The translations under genes were made by a program, and so were the position numbers. Positions 61,834 through 64,000 of a stretch of DNA of 64,000 nt are shown here, piece by piece. Under the pieces are notes generated by a model that was given only the letters and a program-made list of their open reading frames with translations, ran no database searches and was not told the origin of the DNA. Source of the DNA: Clostridium thermobutyricum (GTDB lineage Bacteria > Bacillota > Clostridia > Ch29); NCBI GenBank assembly GCA_016841565.1, contig JAENYX010000002.1, positions 57,658-121,657 of the forward strand, read 5' to 3'. Position 1 is the first letter of the stretch. Each line of letters starts with the position of its first letter.

Positions 61834-62385
61834 ATGTTACAGCACAAAGGAACAGTATCACTTGAAAATGAAAGATTGATATTACGTAGATTCACAATGG
61901 ATGATGCAGAAGCAATGTTCAATAACTGGGCCAGCGATGAGGAAGTCGCTAAGTATATGAGATGGAATGCCCATAAGAATATCAAAGAAACAAAAAACGT
62001 TCTTCAAAACAACATAGAAAGATATAGTAATTTAAGTACTTACCACTGGACTATTGTGCTTAAGTGTACAGACATGCCTATCGGCAGTATTGCATTGGTT
62101 AGTACCAACGAATATGACATGTGTGCCGAAGTTGCATTCTGTTTGGGAAGGCAATACTGGGGTCAGGGGATTGCTGCAGAAGCATTAACCATTGTATTGA
62201 GGTTTGGATTGGAAGAGGTGAATTACAATAGAATCGAGGCATATCATGCAATAAATAACGTTGCTTCCGGCAGGGTAATGAGAAAAGCCGGCATGAAATA
62301 TGAGGGTAGAATGCGCAAAAAGTATCTTAGCCATGTAGGATGGGAAGATAGTGATTTATACGCAATATTGAAGGAAGACCTATAA
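61834..62385 (+). CDS. GNAT family N-acetyltransferase (RimJ/RimL type)
   Basis: 183 aa. LENERLILRRFTMDDAEAMFNNWASDEEVAKYM is the RimJ/L-type N-terminus; the acetyl-CoA loop appears as CLGRQYWGQGIAAEAL, and the C-terminus has NRIEAYHAINNVASGRVMRKAGMKYEG. It acetylates an amine on a protein or small molecule; the substrate cannot be read. ATG 61834 follows AGGAG; an upstream in-frame ATG (61801) has no site. Confidence 0.88.
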   Translation: MLQHKGTVSLENERLILRRFTMDDAEAMFNNWASDEEVAKYMRWNAHKNIKETKNVLQNNIERYSNLSTYHWTIVLKCTDMPIGSIALVSTNEYDMCAEVAFCLGRQYWGQGIAAEALTIVLRFGLEEVNYNRIEAYHAINNVASGRVMRKAGMKYEGRMRKKYLSHVGWEDSDLYAILKEDL

Positions 62386-62427
62386 AATACAGTATTGAAA
62401 CTGAATTTTAGAAAGAGGAGGGTTAAT

Positions 62428-63249
62428 ATGGGTAATGCGAATGGATTTTTTAAGCGGATTCAGCTGTGTCTCACGCAAAGGGGCTATGGGAAAACTGTTG
62501 TGGTTGAATCCCTTGGTACGGCGATAAAATATTTTCTTTTATTTATGCTTATTATAGGCTCAATAACAATGGTTCCGATTTCTTGCGAAATAATAACAGG
62601 TTTAAAGGAAACTACGCAAATCATACAACAGGAAGTACCTGAATTCAGGTTTGAAAATGGATACCTGAAATGTGAGAGGGAGATGCCGTTAATTAAAGAA
62701 GAAGGGAACAGTATCTTTGTAATAGATACCACCGGTAGGTTTAATGAAGAAATATTAAATTCGTATGAGAGTGGCATTTTCATTTCTTCTACACACCTTA
62801 TTCAAAAAAGCAATTCAATAGAATATAGAACGGTCAGTTTTAAAGATCTTGATTGGTTGAATTTTAGCAAAGAGGATATGATAAAATTCGTTGATAAGTG
62901 GTCTGGACCTGCCTCAATATTTGTTTTTGTCTTTGGTCTTATAATAATTCTTGCAGGTAAATTTATTAACGTGGTTTTTGTCAGCATGCTTGGTTTGATA
63001 GTTAATGCCATTATGAAGACCAGGCTGCTGTATGAAAACCTTTTCAAGCTCAGCGTCTATGCCATCACTCTGCCAACCGTTGTCAGTATGGTTGCCGGTC
63101 TTTTAAAACTTACTATACCGTATTTCTTTTGGTTATATCATATGTTGACAATTTACTATCTATATCGTTATCTATCCGAATTCAAGAAAAAATTGGATTT
63201 ACCTTCAACAACAGATACTGCTAAAGCGGCATTGCAGGATATTGAGTAG
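62428..63249 (+). CDS. DUF1189 membrane protein
   Basis: 273 aa. TM segments at ~32-54 and three or four more between ~165 and ~255, with a soluble domain between (~60-160). The N-terminal FFKRIQLCLTQRGYGK and the overall layout fit the DUF1189 family; members have no defined function. ATG 62428 with AGAGGAGGG 7 nt upstream. Confidence 0.7.
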   Translation: MGNANGFFKRIQLCLTQRGYGKTVVVESLGTAIKYFLLFMLIIGSITMVPISCEIITGLKETTQIIQQEVPEFRFENGYLKCEREMPLIKEEGNSIFVIDTTGRFNEEILNSYESGIFISSTHLIQKSNSIEYRTVSFKDLDWLNFSKEDMIKFVDKWSGPASIFVFVFGLIIILAGKFINVVFVSMLGLIVNAIMKTRLLYENLFKLSVYAITLPTVVSMVAGLLKLTIPYFFWLYHMLTIYYLYRYLSEFKKKLDLPSTTDTAKAALQDIE

Positions 63250-63619
63250 GTAAACGTTATATGCCGTTAAGCATTACAGCAGTCGTGACAACAAGACACG
63301 GGGACGGCAGACTGTGTTAAAATTTGATCGGATAAGTGTACCAGCCCCATTTATAAAGCTAAAACGCTTATTATTTAGGATTAAGTATCATAAAACGGTA
63401 GATTTTTAGTCAAATAGCTCCACTTTTTAGAAAGTCAATGGTGCTTCTAACCATTTTGGTGCAGCCTGACGGTTCTATTGTCTTTTTTGGCATTTTACCC
63501 TATCAGAAATAGGGTGGTAAGGGTGGTGGATACGGTACGCACTGAGTAATGGAAGCGGCAAGCACCCCCATACAAAAGGCGGAAATGTATGAACGATACG
63601 CAAATCAATGACCAGAAAC
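63250..63619. other. Intergenic region, no gene seen
   Basis: 370 bp without a convincing gene. A small hairpin ACCCTAT/ATAGGGT lies near 63498-63516. A 20-codon frame from 63551 (MEAASTPIQKAEMYERYANQ) has no ribosome site. The stretch may be a remnant of a lost element, but nothing identifies it. Confidence 0.4.
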
Positions 63620-63767
63620 TATATAACGTACTTAAGACTTTACATCTACCAACGTGTCATCCTGAGCCAAGCGAAGGATCTTATGTCCATCTTCAAGTCA
63701 GGTTCTTCGGGCTTGGCCCTCAGATTGACAGGTAGAGGAATGTAATATTATTAATGCGTTGTATATA
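63620..63767. mobile_element. MITE-like repeat, family 1, copy 3
   Basis: About 148 bp. Left end TATATAACGTACTTAAGACT; right end reverse-complements to TATACAACGCATTAATAATA. It has only one GTCATCCTGAGC unit, unlike the two in the other copies, which explains the shorter length. It ends just before the ribosome site of the last gene. Confidence 0.75.
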
Positions 63768-63781
63768 AAAGAGGTGATTCA

Positions 63782-64000
63782 ATGAAAAAACGTATCAAGA
63801 TTATGTGTAAAGAGTATTTATTTATAGCTATAGAGTTGGTTATCTTAATAGCCATAATTATAGGTGCAAGGAAGTTTTTTAAGGGAAATCTACAAAATAT
63901 AATTACAGCAATTGCTGCAACGCTAACAATTCTTGCGATTTTAATATCTATACATCTGACTATAATTAATAGAAAACAACTATACATGCCATATTTTTTG
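63782..64000 (+). CDS. Membrane protein, 3' truncated by the window edge
   Basis: The first 73 codons of an open frame. ATG 63782 with AGAGGTG 7 nt upstream. Two hydrophobic helices are visible (~12-30 LFIAIELVILIAIIIGA, ~40-62 IITAIAATLTILAILISI), separated by a basic loop. Too little is present to name a family. Confidence 0.6.
   Translation, partial: MKKRIKIMCKEYLFIAIELVILIAIIIGARKFFKGNLQNIITAIAATLTILAILISIHLTIINRKQLYMPYFL

Noticed and set aside
1..64000. tRNA, rRNA or CRISPR loci
   Set aside because: No cloverleaf, rRNA-like or repeat-spacer pattern was seen on either strand by reading; a covariance-model scan would be decisive.

Overview
The window reads as chromosomal DNA of an anaerobic, endospore-forming member of the Clostridia (Firmicutes). 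The evidence is a full spore programme (SpoIIGA, SigE, SigG, SpoIIP, SpoIVA, SpoVD, a SleB-type hydrolase, a YlmC/YmxH-type protein, CotH proteins), a Gram-positive division and cell-wall cluster with a meso-diaminopimelate-type MurE, strong GGAGG ribosome binding sites with many TTG/GTG starts, and a likely selenocysteine gene. Nearly all genes lie on the + strand; only a panB-like gene and an unknown partner lie on the - strand.

Layout. 1-10.8 kb: a truncated PPC/DUF296 gene, a MITE-like element, an M23 hydrolase, purine nucleoside phosphorylase, a SleB-like hydrolase, a 63-codon DUF1858 gene with an in-frame TGA where the family has its second redox cysteine, aroC, pduL, a membrane-anchored ferrochelatase-like protein, the M16 pair ymfF/ymfH and lgt. 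10.8-28.9 kb: the division/cell-wall (dcw) cluster mraZ-rsmH-ftsL-spoVD-murE-murF-mraY-murD-ftsW-murG-murA-ftsQ-DUF881-DUF881-sbp-ftsA-ftsZ, preceded by GTGG repeats that look like the MraZ operator. 29.1-32.2 kb: an unknown gene, then spoIIGA-sigE-sigG.

32.7-45.4 kb: a Gram-positive Pel-type exopolysaccharide locus. It holds a UDP-sugar epimerase fused to PelD (split by a frameshift at an (AT)6 tract), PelE, a PelA-like deacetylase, PelF and PelG, followed by CotH, a VTC-domain polyphosphate polymerase, DUF4956 and a second CotH. It separates sigG from ylmC-nrdR-pgeF, genes that lie close to sigG in Bacillus, so it looks like an insertion into a conserved neighbourhood. PelD keeps an RxxD motif spaced like a c-di-GMP I-site while its GGDEF motif is lost.

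45.5-59.1 kb: ylmC, nrdR, pgeF, a PhoP/PhoR-type two-component pair, DUF1614, spoIIP, YIEGIA and its small partner, a DUF512 radical SAM protein, der, plsY, gpsA and spoIVA. 59.1-64 kb: the panB-like gene and its partner (- strand), a GNAT acetyltransferase, a DUF1189 membrane protein and a truncated membrane protein.

Short non-coding elements are a second theme. Two identical 130-bp elements with terminal inverted repeats and 8-9 bp target duplications each sit inside the loop of an intrinsic terminator, downstream of sigG and of gpsA. A 150-170 bp family occurs three times and shares their central core. A further element near position 300-515 is bounded by two copies of a terminator-like hairpin. 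The four leading observations are the candidate selenoprotein, the terminator-loop elements, the epimerase-PelD fusion and its possibly phase-variable AT tract.
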